Shown here piece after piece: positions 13,619 through 21,989 of a stretch of DNA of 64,000 nt. The position numbers were made by a program, and so were the translations under genes. The notes below the pieces were generated by a model that saw nothing but the letters and a program-made list of their open reading frames with translations, was not told the origin of the DNA and made no database searches. The stretch is taken from positions 62,001 through 126,000 of the IMG/VR virus record IMGVR_UViG_3300018080_000002; one strand, 5' to 3'. The stretch's first letter is position 1. Every line of letters begins with the position of its first letter. The stretch is from a virus.

Positions 13619-15571
13619 ATGAAAAAGATATTATTTTTGATTTTTATTTTGGTGTTGGGGTGTGCTGCATCTTGGAAAATCACAGAGCAGACAGCGACAA
13701 GGATTGTGATGGAGCTGGTGGAAGATCCAGTTGATCCTACTCCGATACCTCCTGTCGAAGATCCTGTGGAGGTTCCTGCTGATGGTAATGCTTGGTTAAT
13801 GGGGTATTATGTCGGGTATCAGAGAGGTCTATATCCACCGGAAAAGGTAGATTTTACCAGTATCACGCATTTGATGGTTGGTAGAGTTGTGCCAAAGGCT
13901 GACGGGACATTAACTACGGATCTGGATATCGATGATACGAATGGACCAGCTTTGGCGAAATCGCTGGCGGGTTTGGCGCATAAAAATTTAAGAAAAGCCA
14001 TTCTTATGATTGGTGGTGATGGTGCTCACTCTGGTTGGGTTGGGTCAGCCAGTTCAGCAAACAGATCTAAGTTTGTGGATAACCTGTTATCGGTTATGGA
14101 TGCCTGGGGATATGATGGTTTAGATTTGGATTGGGAGCCTATTCTGGATTATGATAAGCCAGACTTGTTAGCATTGATAAAAGAGCTTAGGGCAAAAAGA
14201 CCGAATATGATTTTGACGATCCCTGTCGGTTGGGTTAATGCCAACCTTAAAAATGCTGATCCATGGTTGAAAAATATAGAACCATATGTTGATCGCATAA
14301 ACGTTATGTCATATTTGATGGGTGGTCCTTGGAGCGGTTGGCTGAGTTGGCATTCATCGGCATTGTCCGGTCATGGTGCTCAATATCCTAGTTCTATCGA
14401 GGTATCTGCTGAAGGATATCGATCTGTGGGGATACCAGCGGGGAAAATAGGTATTGGAGTGGGTTTTTTTGGCGTATGTTGGAAAGGTGTGACTGGTCCT
14501 AAACAATCTACATCTGGAGCATCGATAGTCGCCAGTGACAATACGATGAGCTATCGAAATATCCTTGCAAGTTATTTGGTTGAATCTGCATATAAATGGG
14601 ATTCAACAGCTTATGTTCCATATCTTTCATATCCGAACGGATACGGTCCTCTGGGATGTAATTTTATCTCGGCAGAGGATGAATCATCAGTATCACGCAA
14701 AGGGGAATATGTTCGAGTAAATGGTCTTGGAGGAGCTATTGTTTGGACTGTTAATCAGGGGTATTTGCCAGATAAGGATGATAATCCACTGTTGGTTTCA
14801 TTAGCAAACGGGATGTTTGTCGATAGCCAGCCTTTACCGATTCCTGTTCCGACTCCTGATGTTGGACAGGATATTAGCGGGAATATTAGTGGCATTTTTG
14901 AGGTTAGCAAATCTCCATATAATGTTGTTGGTGATGTCCATGTACCTAAAGGAAAAACTTTGATTATCGAGCCAGGAGTTAAGCTGATTTTTAAGGGTCA
15001 TTATAAAATGACGGTTGAAGGTATTTTGGTTTCTAAGGGAACATCTCAATTGCCTATTATTTTCACGGCAGATGATACTGCTGAGGGGTGGAATGGTTTG
15101 AGATGGCAAACTGGTACTGGGCATGATACGACAGGTTTAAATATTATTAAACATACTGTCTTTGAATATGGGAACAAAACTAAAGTGGTTATTAACGGTT
15201 CATATAAAGAAAATCGTGCTGGAGCGTTATTTGTATATGGAGTAGAAAATATTCAGATTGAGGACAATGTTTTTAGATATAACAGATCAAACGACAAATG
15301 CGGTGCAGTTATGATGCTGGCCATAGACGCTCCTATTTCTTTTAAAAATAATTCTTTTGAGGGTAACGAATCTTATCAGCATGGGGGAGCATTATGTTTT
15401 ACCCATGGCAAGTATCAAGATTTGTACGGCGGGTCATTTCAGAATAATAAATCGGCAAAAAATTATGGTGCAATTTATGTTTATGATACGAAGGTGACTC
15501 TTCATAATGTAGGGTTTTCAGGGAACATACCGAATAATTATAATACGAATGCAGTTAGTATTGCTGATTGA
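13619..15571 (+). CDS. GH18 chitinase-like lipoprotein with C-terminal beta-helix
   Basis: A lipoprotein signal (MKKILFLIFILVLGC) and a Pro-rich linker precede a glycoside hydrolase 18 barrel (about residues 60-390). The catalytic motif is D166-G-L-D169-L-D171-W-E173, with E173 as the proton donor, and YVDRINVMSYLM is a second GH18 signature. From about residue 420 a right-handed beta-helix follows (GTSQLPIIFTADDT, then repeated N-S-F-x-G-N turns). GH18 enzymes cleave chitin or related GlcNAc polymers. An exported two-domain enzyme of this kind is unusual in a phage. AAGGGGGTGAG precedes ATG. Confidence 0.85.
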   Translation: MKKILFLIFILVLGCAASWKITEQTATRIVMELVEDPVDPTPIPPVEDPVEVPADGNAWLMGYYVGYQRGLYPPEKVDFTSITHLMVGRVVPKADGTLTTDLDIDDTNGPALAKSLAGLAHKNLRKAILMIGGDGAHSGWVGSASSANRSKFVDNLLSVMDAWGYDGLDLDWEPILDYDKPDLLALIKELRAKRPNMILTIPVGWVNANLKNADPWLKNIEPYVDRINVMSYLMGGPWSGWLSWHSSALSGHGAQYPSSIEVSAEGYRSVGIPAGKIGIGVGFFGVCWKGVTGPKQSTSGASIVASDNTMSYRNILASYLVESAYKWDSTAYVPYLSYPNGYGPLGCNFISAEDESSVSRKGEYVRVNGLGGAIVWTVNQGYLPDKDDNPLLVSLANGMFVDSQPLPIPVPTPDVGQDISGNISGIFEVSKSPYNVVGDVHVPKGKTLIIEPGVKLIFKGHYKMTVEGILVSKGTSQLPIIFTADDTAEGWNGLRWQTGTGHDTTGLNIIKHTVFEYGNKTKVVINGSYKENRAGALFVYGVENIQIEDNVFRYNRSNDKCGAVMMLAIDAPISFKNNSFEGNESYQHGGALCFTHGKYQDLYGGSFQNNKSAKNYGAIYVYDTKVTLHNVGFSGNIPNNYNTNAVSIAD

Positions 15572-15589
15572 TGTTTGGAGTAAAGGGTC

Positions 15590-15775
15590 ATGGTTGACTT
15601 GATAAAATATGAAGATGAGAGTGATTGGGATGCGTTTACAGAGTGCATGTGTCTGGATATTGTCGAAGAGGGTGATTTTAGAGATTACCTTTTAGATAAC
15701 GGTTATACCGTTGATAGTTTGACTCTTAGTGAATTGGAAGTTTTGTATAAAGAGTTTGATAATGACGGATTTTAA
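15590..15775 (+). CDS. Small acidic hypothetical protein
   Basis: The 61-residue acidic protein is probably helical (LTLSELEVLYKEFDNDGF). It follows the GH18 gene by 18 bases with AAAGGGTC upstream and precedes the kinase gene, so it is in the same transcript. No family is recognised. Confidence 0.6.
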   Translation: MVDLIKYEDESDWDAFTECMCLDIVEEGDFRDYLLDNGYTVDSLTLSELEVLYKEFDNDGF

Positions 15776-15787
15776 AAGGAGATCGTA

Positions 15788-16210
15788 ATGAGTGTAAAAG
15801 TTTTGATCCTTAAAGGATTACCTGGTAGCGGTAAGAGTGCTTATGCAAAAGAACTAATGGATAAGGAAAAGGATTGGGTTAGGGTCAGCAGGGACAATCT
15901 CAGGGATATGCTTTATTTTAAGGATTTTCACTGGGCAAAAGAGAAAATGCTGGTCAGGATCATGAAAGAAATAATTGTTGATCTTGTGAGAATCGGCAAA
16001 AATGTCATTGTTGATAATACTCATTTAGATCCAAGTCATATAGAAATTGTTCATGATGCTTTGGTTTATAGTGGTGTGGATACAGATGTCGAAATTAAGT
16101 TTATTGACACACCCTTAGATGAATGTATAGCTAGGGATAGTTTGAGATCTGATTCTGTTGGTGAAACGGTTATTAGAAAAATGTACGAGAAATGGCTTGA
16201 AGAGAAATAA
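15788..16210 (+). CDS. Polynucleotide kinase-like P-loop kinase (AAA_33), kinase domain only
   Basis: The 140-residue enzyme has Walker A G10-L-P-G-S-G-K16-S, then SRDNLRDML and the NVIVDNTHLDP segment typical of the T4 PseT kinase domain, and a C-terminal lid with Arg residues (CIARDSLRSDS). It would phosphorylate 5'-OH ends of RNA or DNA. The T4 enzyme also has a 3'-phosphatase domain, which is absent here. With many phage tRNAs present, tRNA repair is an attractive role, but no RNA ligase is in the window. Confidence 0.8.
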   Translation: MSVKVLILKGLPGSGKSAYAKELMDKEKDWVRVSRDNLRDMLYFKDFHWAKEKMLVRIMKEIIVDLVRIGKNVIVDNTHLDPSHIEIVHDALVYSGVDTDVEIKFIDTPLDECIARDSLRSDSVGETVIRKMYEKWLEEK

Positions 16211-16238
16211 ATACCATAAGTTAGCACATGAAAAGATA

Positions 16239-16421
16239 TTGAGTAGAGGTCGTCTTATTGTTAGATGTAACATAGATAACTGTGGTGCTTGTTCTTATAT
16301 CCAAGATGCTTATAGAGTGCGTTTTTTAAAAAATAATAGTTGGAGTAAGAAATATGTTATCGTCAGGCGTAAAGGTACTATTGTTGATCGGATTATTCAG
16401 TTTTTTAACAGGCTGTGGTAG
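16239..16421 (+). CDS. Possible small Cys-containing protein
   Basis: A frame from TTG at 16239 codes for 60 residues with CNIDNCGAC and a basic C-terminus. Its 3' end overlaps the lipoprotein gene by 68 bases. The composition looks protein-like, but the start codon is uncertain and the ribosome site weak. Confidence 0.3.
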   Translation: MSRGRLIVRCNIDNCGACSYIQDAYRVRFLKNNSWSKKYVIVRRKGTIVDRIIQFFNRLW

Positions 16422-16566
16422 GTGTCAGAGGACGATTACTCATTGGACGGGTGATTTGACATACAAATGTTCTAAAGGTGGAGCTGAGTATGTTCAATCA
16501 GACAGCGGTATCGCGGTTCATGTGAATCCTGATACTGGATTGCCATATCATTGCACTGGAAGATAG
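16354..16566 (+). CDS. Small lipoprotein
   Basis: The 70-residue protein has a lipoprotein signal (VKVLLLIGLFSFLTGC, lipobox LTGC) and a short mature part with three further cysteines. GGAGTAAG precedes ATG. Phage outer-membrane spanin subunits are short lipoproteins of this kind, but no inner-membrane partner is seen nearby, so spanin identity is only a possibility. Confidence 0.65.
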   Translation: MLSSGVKVLLLIGLFSFLTGCGRCQRTITHWTGDLTYKCSKGGAEYVQSDSGIAVHVNPDTGLPYHCTGR

Positions 16567-16790
16567 ATTTTTATGGGGATAGCGGTTACATCTGGTAACA
16601 GGTGTTGACAGGAGTGAGCGAGGTGCCTTGGCTAGACCGATCGGGCAATGGCCGAAAGTCCTAAAGAGCATCGATTGGAACCCGTACTGATCTCTCATTA
16701 TCCATTAGGTTTTGATGCAGATTGGTTGATGCTCCTATCCCCTCCCCTTAAAATACGAAAGCGCATTCGTTTTTTTCCAAGGAGGTTATT
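16567..16790 (+). promoter_or_regulatory. Structured leader masking a Shine-Dalgarno sequence
   Basis: No gene lies here. GAGCATC (16666-16672) can pair with GATGCTC (16728-16734). Further on, CCTCC (16741-16745) faces GGAGG (16781-16785) around an inner hairpin CGAAAGCGCATTCG (16756-16769) and a T run, so the ribosome site of the next gene can be sequestered. TTGACA at 16605-16610 could be a -35 box but lacks a clear -10. Confidence 0.5.
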
Positions 16791-16991
16791 ATTTCGAGTT
16801 GTATATATTGTGATGGTGGAGATGTAATTGTCTCGACTAGCACTCGTAGGGGTGCGTATAAAGGAATTGAGGTTGATCATAAATATGAATACTTTGAGTG
16901 TTTGTCGTGTGGTAAAACGTTTCAAACGATAAAACAGAAAGCTCAAGAGATTGCTGAAATACAGGAACAGATTAGGAAGAAAGATCGATGA
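16791..16991 (+). CDS. Zinc-ribbon protein with a putative ATT start codon
   Basis: The open frame from 16752 has no ATG, GTG or TTG before its zinc-binding region. A perfect AAGGAGG (16779-16785) stands five bases before ATT at 16791 (a second ATT is at 16788). The 66-residue product begins SSCIYCDGGD, carries CLSCGKTF later and ends in a charged helix; CxxC...CxxCG is a zinc ribbon. Its TGA overlaps the start of the phosphatase gene. ATT starts are known for infC and pcnB in E. coli, where initiation is regulated. Confidence 0.6.
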   Translation: MSSCIYCDGGDVIVSTSTRRGAYKGIEVDHKYEYFECLSCGKTFQTIKQKAQEIAEIQEQIRKKDR

Positions 16992-17797
16992 ATATTATAG
17001 GTGACGTGCATGGTGAGTATGATGCTTTAGTAAAGCTGGCAAAGAAAATGCCAGACGATGAGTTTATATCAGTAGGAGACATGATTGATAGAGGTGCAAA
17101 ATCCAAAGAGGTCATGGATTTTTTCAGAAAAAACGGCAGAGCGGTCCTGGGCAACCATGAACATCAGTTATTGGATCTTTGGAATAAGGGTGATTATTAT
17201 GATTGTTTGATTTGGGGTGCGTTTAACGGTGGTTTTAAGACGCTTACAAGCATGATTTCATTTGTGGATGACATAAAGAGAGTGGTGTCCTGGAATAATG
17301 AGGTTTTATTTACAGTTAAGTATGGAAAGATGTTTGTCGAAGAGGGAATATTGGATGATATGATTGAGGGGTTTTCTAAAGATATTTGTGATCTTGTAAA
17401 GGAGATGATCCCAAAAGATTACATTGATTGGTTGCAATCGTTGCCATTGTATATCGATGAGGATGGTGTTTTCATTTCTCATGCTGCAAAGAATCCAGAG
17501 CTACAATTAGAGGATGTCTGCGATCTCAGGTATGGTCCTAACAATGAATATGCGATAGAGGATTTACCTCATAAATTAAAGCCTAAAGGATCGTATAACG
17601 ATAATATATTGTGGAATACTGGAAACCCTAGACGGATGAAAGACAAATATCAGGTGCATGGTCATAAGAGACAGACGAGTCCTTGGAAATATATGGATCA
17701 GTTTGGAGAGTTTGGCATCAATATCGATACCGTCCCTCAGATGCTTACAGGAATCCATCTGCCATCAAAAAAAGTGTATCAGGAGGAGATTGGATGA
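16988..17797 (+). CDS. Calcineurin-like metallophosphatase (PPP family)
   Basis: The 269-residue protein has the full metal-site series: G5-D6-V-H8-G, G30-D31-x-x-D34-R-G, G55-N56-H57-E58, then ISHAA and a final VHGHKR. This is the PPP-type phosphatase fold of lambda phosphatase and related Ser/Thr and Ap4A phosphatases. The substrate may be phosphoproteins or dinucleotides. It overlaps the ATT-start gene by four bases. Confidence 0.85.
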   Translation: MNIIGDVHGEYDALVKLAKKMPDDEFISVGDMIDRGAKSKEVMDFFRKNGRAVLGNHEHQLLDLWNKGDYYDCLIWGAFNGGFKTLTSMISFVDDIKRVVSWNNEVLFTVKYGKMFVEEGILDDMIEGFSKDICDLVKEMIPKDYIDWLQSLPLYIDEDGVFISHAAKNPELQLEDVCDLRYGPNNEYAIEDLPHKLKPKGSYNDNILWNTGNPRRMKDKYQVHGHKRQTSPWKYMDQFGEFGINIDTVPQMLTGIHLPSKKVYQEEIG

Positions 17798-17853
17798 CGT
17801 TGTCAAGAAAAAAATGTATTCTGGTATTAATAGATACTAGGTATGGGGTTTAA
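17794..17853 (+). CDS. Possible 19-aa peptide
   Basis: An ATGA overlap with the phosphatase stop and a strong AGGAGGAG site seven bases upstream support initiation at 17794. The frame gives 19 residues. It may mainly serve coupling between flanking genes. Confidence 0.35.
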   Translation: MTLSRKKCILVLIDTRYGV

Positions 17854-17855
17854 TT

Positions 17856-18878
17856 ATGGAAATCATTAAGAAACGTTTGAAAATGATTGAACAGGCTTTA
17901 TATGAGGGTGGTATGCCCAAAGTGCCTAAAGAGATGATAAAGCCTGTAATGGACTGGGTAAAATCTGTTCATAAGTTTGGAGTTAGTAAAACAAAGACTT
18001 TTAGGTTCCCGAAGGGAATTAAGATTTATGGAAAAGAGACAGGACAGCCGATTGAGATAAAAGTCATATTGAAACCGTTCCAAACGAGAGAGGGTTCGTG
18101 GAGTGTATATGGCGGAAAGTTACAGTTAAATTCTGAGGCATCGATCGAAGAAATTGAGACGACTTTGTATCATGAACTTATTCATTTCATGCAGTCCTGG
18201 GATAAGAGGAATATCGGGGTTCCAAAGTCTAGGTCTGTTATAGTAAAGGGTGCGAAGTTCAAGAGTGAGAGAGAACGCGGATATATTTCATGGTTAGCAA
18301 ATCCGTATGAGTATAAGACGTTTTTGGCTGATAAGATAAACGGTTTGAGTAAGCATATTTTAAGTCTGGCAAGTAGGGATCAAGGTGTTGATGTTCAAGA
18401 CATGATAAGAGGTGTCGTAAAGAATTTTATGGACAAGAATGAGAATTATAAAAGACTTGATTCTAAAACTAGACGAGTATTTGCTACTGACTTAACGGTA
18501 GGCTTGAACAAAGATCCAAGGATCAAGAATCTTATCAATAGGCGAAAAGGTCAGCAGGATGTTGATGTTGATTCGATCAAAAAATCTCTTAGATCTGTAG
18601 CTAAGAGGACAGGTTTAGATATTTTTATGCCGAAAGCAGGAAAAGAGTTAAGCCAAGGTGGTGAGGAGAAACAATTATGGATTCAAGGCGATAATCCGAA
18701 GGACGTTGTTCATGTATTTAACTTGCTACGAAAGAGATACGGCACTGAGCTTGGTTTGGATTATATGGTGGATAAGGGAAAGCCAACCGTCAGGGTTTTC
18801 TATGATCAGAGTGAGTTAAGAAAATTTAGAGAGATGGTTAAATTTTTAGGAAAAATAGATAGGGTAGGTAAATTGTAA
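17856..18878 (+). CDS. HExxH zinc metalloprotease with N-terminal leader
   Basis: The 340-residue protein contains TLYHELIHFMQ (about residues 106-116), the HExxH zinc motif. A basic C-terminal half follows. The first 20 residues (MEIIKKRLKMIEQALYEGG) resemble the LKKLN-type leaders found near 55-60 kb and end in L-Y-E-G, which fits a T4-type prohead protease site. It may therefore be a packaged internal protein. It touches the next start codon (TAATG). Confidence 0.65.
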   Translation: MEIIKKRLKMIEQALYEGGMPKVPKEMIKPVMDWVKSVHKFGVSKTKTFRFPKGIKIYGKETGQPIEIKVILKPFQTREGSWSVYGGKLQLNSEASIEEIETTLYHELIHFMQSWDKRNIGVPKSRSVIVKGAKFKSERERGYISWLANPYEYKTFLADKINGLSKHILSLASRDQGVDVQDMIRGVVKNFMDKNENYKRLDSKTRRVFATDLTVGLNKDPRIKNLINRRKGQQDVDVDSIKKSLRSVAKRTGLDIFMPKAGKELSQGGEEKQLWIQGDNPKDVVHVFNLLRKRYGTELGLDYMVDKGKPTVRVFYDQSELRKFREMVKFLGKIDRVGKL

Positions 18879-19654
18879 TGAAGGTAAAGTTTCTTGGCGT
18901 AGGATCTGCGTTTTATCCAGATCTAGGTAATACGAGTATTTTGATCAACGATAGGGTGCTTATTGATTGCGGTTCAACAGTACCAGCCGAATTGATGAGA
19001 TTGAAAAAAATTGAAGAGATCACTGACATCATCATTACTCATCTCCATTCCGATCATGTTGGTGGTTTAGAATTACTTGGTCAGATTTATTATTATGCTT
19101 TAAAAAAGAGACCTCGTTTATGGCTTACAGAAACCATGAGGAGGGATCTTTGGGAAAAGGTGCTGAGAGGTGGTTTAGAGTATTCTGTGTCACCAGTCGG
19201 CTCTATCCTCAAATGTGAGCTAGAGACTTATTTTAACTTAGAGTGGGGGATTACTCCGAAACCTGGTGTTGTTGGTTGTTATGAAGTCAATACTCCAGAC
19301 GTCAGCATTATGTTAGAGTTGACGGAGCATGTCCCAGGAATGGAATCATATTCGATGATCACAGATGACGGGGTAATTTATTCCTCAGACATCAAACATT
19401 GTCTGTATGATCAGGGGTATGCGATCGAAGAGTTTGACGGATTGAAAGCAATATTTCATGATTGTAGTCTGGTTGATTTGGGGGTTCAAAACGTCCATCC
19501 GTATATCGAGAGTTTGTTAGAGGGTATTCCAGAGGAATATCGGGGAATTACGTGGTTCGTACATTATGGGAATCAATATAAGGACTGGGAAGAAAAGATT
19601 CAGCCTTTAGGGTTTCCAGGGTTTGTTAGAAAAGGCCAGGATTTTATTTTTTGA
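18878..19654 (+). CDS. MBL-fold metallohydrolase (possible Apyc1/RNase Z-type phosphodiesterase)
   Basis: The 258-residue protein has the MBL signature T54-H55-L-H57-S-D59-H60, an N-terminal GxGSAFYPDLGNTS, a later EHVPG and SSDIKH, and a final VHYG. This is the RNase Z-like branch of MBL hydrolases. Phage-encoded Apyc1 proteins of this fold degrade cyclic nucleotides and block Pycsar immunity, so an anti-defence role is possible. RNA processing is the alternative. The gene is coupled to the metalloprotease gene. Confidence 0.7.
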   Translation: MKVKFLGVGSAFYPDLGNTSILINDRVLIDCGSTVPAELMRLKKIEEITDIIITHLHSDHVGGLELLGQIYYYALKKRPRLWLTETMRRDLWEKVLRGGLEYSVSPVGSILKCELETYFNLEWGITPKPGVVGCYEVNTPDVSIMLELTEHVPGMESYSMITDDGVIYSSDIKHCLYDQGYAIEEFDGLKAIFHDCSLVDLGVQNVHPYIESLLEGIPEEYRGITWFVHYGNQYKDWEEKIQPLGFPGFVRKGQDFIF

Positions 19655-19664
19655 GGAGTACGAG

Positions 19665-19862
19665 ATGCAAATTTTGATCAAAAAAGATGGTGTTCATCTG
19701 TATATCGAACATGCTGGAAACAACGTTATCAAGTTCACAGTCGGCAAGCTGGCAGACAAGGATTATGATGGAAAGCCGGATTTATATACGGTTGCTTTAA
19801 AGCAAGAGGAGTTGGAAAAGGCGGTTCGATTTGTGGTTGGAGAGGGGTCTTCAATTAGTTGA
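19665..19862 (+). CDS. Small hypothetical protein, 65 aa
   Basis: ATG at 19665 follows GAGGAG. The protein begins with beta-like sequence (MQILIKKDGVHLYIEH) and has a Lys/Asp-rich middle and a helical end. It directly precedes the terminase gene. No family is recognised. Confidence 0.6.
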   Translation: MQILIKKDGVHLYIEHAGNNVIKFTVGKLADKDYDGKPDLYTVALKQEELEKAVRFVVGEGSSIS

Positions 19863-19897
19863 TGACGTTTTTGTTAATATGCTTGGTGAATTTTCAT

Positions 19898-21880
19898 ATG
19901 ATAAAACAAGAGGGTTTAAGACATCGTAGCTATTATACAGCGAAAGAATATCAGCTCTCATTAAAAGACGACCTTGAGACGTTGGATGATGATGAGATGG
20001 ATTTCGTCTTTCAGATGTTTGACGATAAGTTTGCTCAGGATATGGAGACGATTGAATATAAGACTATTCCTGTCGATATGGAAACGTTTTTGTTAGATCC
20101 GTATTATCTTGGCATTGTCGGGAAAACGTTGTTTCCGGCATGGTTGGACGATCTCATAGAGCTGTTTAGCGGGGAATATCACGAAGCTATTATTGGCGGT
20201 GCGATAGGTACTGGGAAATCTACATTTGCCCATGTGGCAGTTATCCGTATGCTGTACGAGGCTAGTTGTTTGGCCAATCCTCAAGCTTCGTATGGCATCA
20301 TGGATGGCACTCCTATATGCTTTGCGAATGTCGGTGTGAGTAAGACCAATGCTGAAAAGGTAGTCTATGAGGGCATTGCTAGTAAGCTGAGGCTATCCGA
20401 ATATTTCATGAACGTCTATCGTCCTGTGAATGCCTCCAAGAAAGAGATTTTATTTTTAGACAACATTCAGATTACGCCAGGTAGTTCTACAGAGTCAGGA
20501 ATTATCGGTATGAATATTTTTGGTGGAATCATGGATGAATCTAATTTTATGGATGATAGAGCTAAAAAAGGTACTAAGCAAAATATTGCATTAAACATGT
20601 ATGCTGCAATCCAAAGGCGTATGAAATCTCGATTTATGCAACAGGGCAAACTTCCAGGGATTTTGATGTTAATTTCGTCTAAACGAACACAAGATGATTT
20701 TACAGAGCAGCGGATTAGAGGAGCAATTGGCGATAAGCATGTGTTTGTGCGAGATTATTCCCAATGGGGGACGAGAAAACGATCGGTTTTTTCTCCAAGA
20801 TCATTCAAGGTATTGATAGGGAATGATAGGCTCCAGTCTAAAATTATAAAGGATGATAAAGAGATTGAGGAAATAAAATCCAAGTCTTATGATGATGAGG
20901 TTCATATAATTGATGTGCCTGAAGATTATAGGCTAGATTTTGAAAATGATTTAACTGGTGCGATTCGAGATATAGCAGGAATCTCAACAGAGGCTATTAG
21001 CAATTTTCTCCAAAATAGAGAAAAGATTTTTGAGATGATAAATAAAAGCAGATCTCATCCTTTTAGTGTCGAGTCGTTTGATATGAGTAAGCCGGGGGGT
21101 TTTCTTTGGGAAAAGCTTTGTCATAAGGTATATGACGAGAAAGATCCCAAGAAATTTGAATGGCGTCCTTGGTTGAATCCTCAAGCGGTTAGACATATCC
21201 ATATTGACCCTAGTTTGTCGACTGATTCCACTGGATTTGCTATGGGTCATATCTCTCATATGACTGAGGTGATCAGAAAGAGGCGTGATGAGGATGGTCG
21301 AGAGGTTATTTATAAGGAGGTTGCTCCATTTGTAGTCATTGATTTTGTTTTAGAGATAGTGCCTCCTCTGGGTGAGGAAATAATGCTAGGGAATGTGCGT
21401 CAGTTGGTCTATGATCTCTCGGCACATGGATTCCCGATTAGGTTGATAACGATGGACTCATTTCAATCTGCTGACTCTAAGCAGCAGTTTATGAATAAAG
21501 GTTATAGGGCTGAAATTTTGTCTTTAGATATAAGCCCTGAGCCATATCAAAATGTTAAACTTGCTATTTATGAAAATAGAGTTGACTGTTATTATTATAA
21601 GAAATTGATTGATGAGCTAAAGACATTAGAGAAAGATAATACGACCGGAAAAGTGGACCATATGGCAACTAAAAGCAAAGATGTTTCGGATGCTTTTGGT
21701 GGAGTTATCCATTCGTTGACGACGATGGTTAAGTATCCTGCGCCTCCGATGGAAAGGGGTATCAGTGAATCAACGGAGTCTGATGACGAAGGGGATCGAT
21801 GGATTTTACAAGGTAGACATGCCGAGTTTGACAAGGCTGGGAACAAGACTGAATTACCCCTACCGTTTTTAAAGGGATAG
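19898..21880 (+). CDS. terL: Large terminase subunit (DNA packaging ATPase-nuclease)
   Basis: This protein powers DNA translocation into the prohead and cuts concatemers. Walker A is GAIGTGK107ST, Walker B is GGIMD213-E214, and a C-terminal RNase H-like nuclease starts at HIHID437PSLSTDSTGFAMGH with later acidic residues (MDSFQSAD, KDVSDAFGG). The 660-residue length is slightly above T4 gp17. ATG at 19898 follows GGTGA; the earlier ATG at 19862 adds 12 hydrophobic residues and is less likely. The portal gene follows 109 bases later. Confidence 0.88.
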   Translation: MIKQEGLRHRSYYTAKEYQLSLKDDLETLDDDEMDFVFQMFDDKFAQDMETIEYKTIPVDMETFLLDPYYLGIVGKTLFPAWLDDLIELFSGEYHEAIIGGAIGTGKSTFAHVAVIRMLYEASCLANPQASYGIMDGTPICFANVGVSKTNAEKVVYEGIASKLRLSEYFMNVYRPVNASKKEILFLDNIQITPGSSTESGIIGMNIFGGIMDESNFMDDRAKKGTKQNIALNMYAAIQRRMKSRFMQQGKLPGILMLISSKRTQDDFTEQRIRGAIGDKHVFVRDYSQWGTRKRSVFSPRSFKVLIGNDRLQSKIIKDDKEIEEIKSKSYDDEVHIIDVPEDYRLDFENDLTGAIRDIAGISTEAISNFLQNREKIFEMINKSRSHPFSVESFDMSKPGGFLWEKLCHKVYDEKDPKKFEWRPWLNPQAVRHIHIDPSLSTDSTGFAMGHISHMTEVIRKRRDEDGREVIYKEVAPFVVIDFVLEIVPPLGEEIMLGNVRQLVYDLSAHGFPIRLITMDSFQSADSKQQFMNKGYRAEILSLDISPEPYQNVKLAIYENRVDCYYYKKLIDELKTLEKDNTTGKVDHMATKSKDVSDAFGGVIHSLTTMVKYPAPPMERGISESTESDDEGDRWILQGRHAEFDKAGNKTELPLPFLKG

Positions 21881-21989
21881 TTATTTGATTTCATTGTGTG
21901 TTATGATTTGTTATTGATAATCAATTGTCTGCTTTTCATTTTTCCGTAATCGAAAATTTGTTGATGAACATATATTAGTAGGAATGGCG

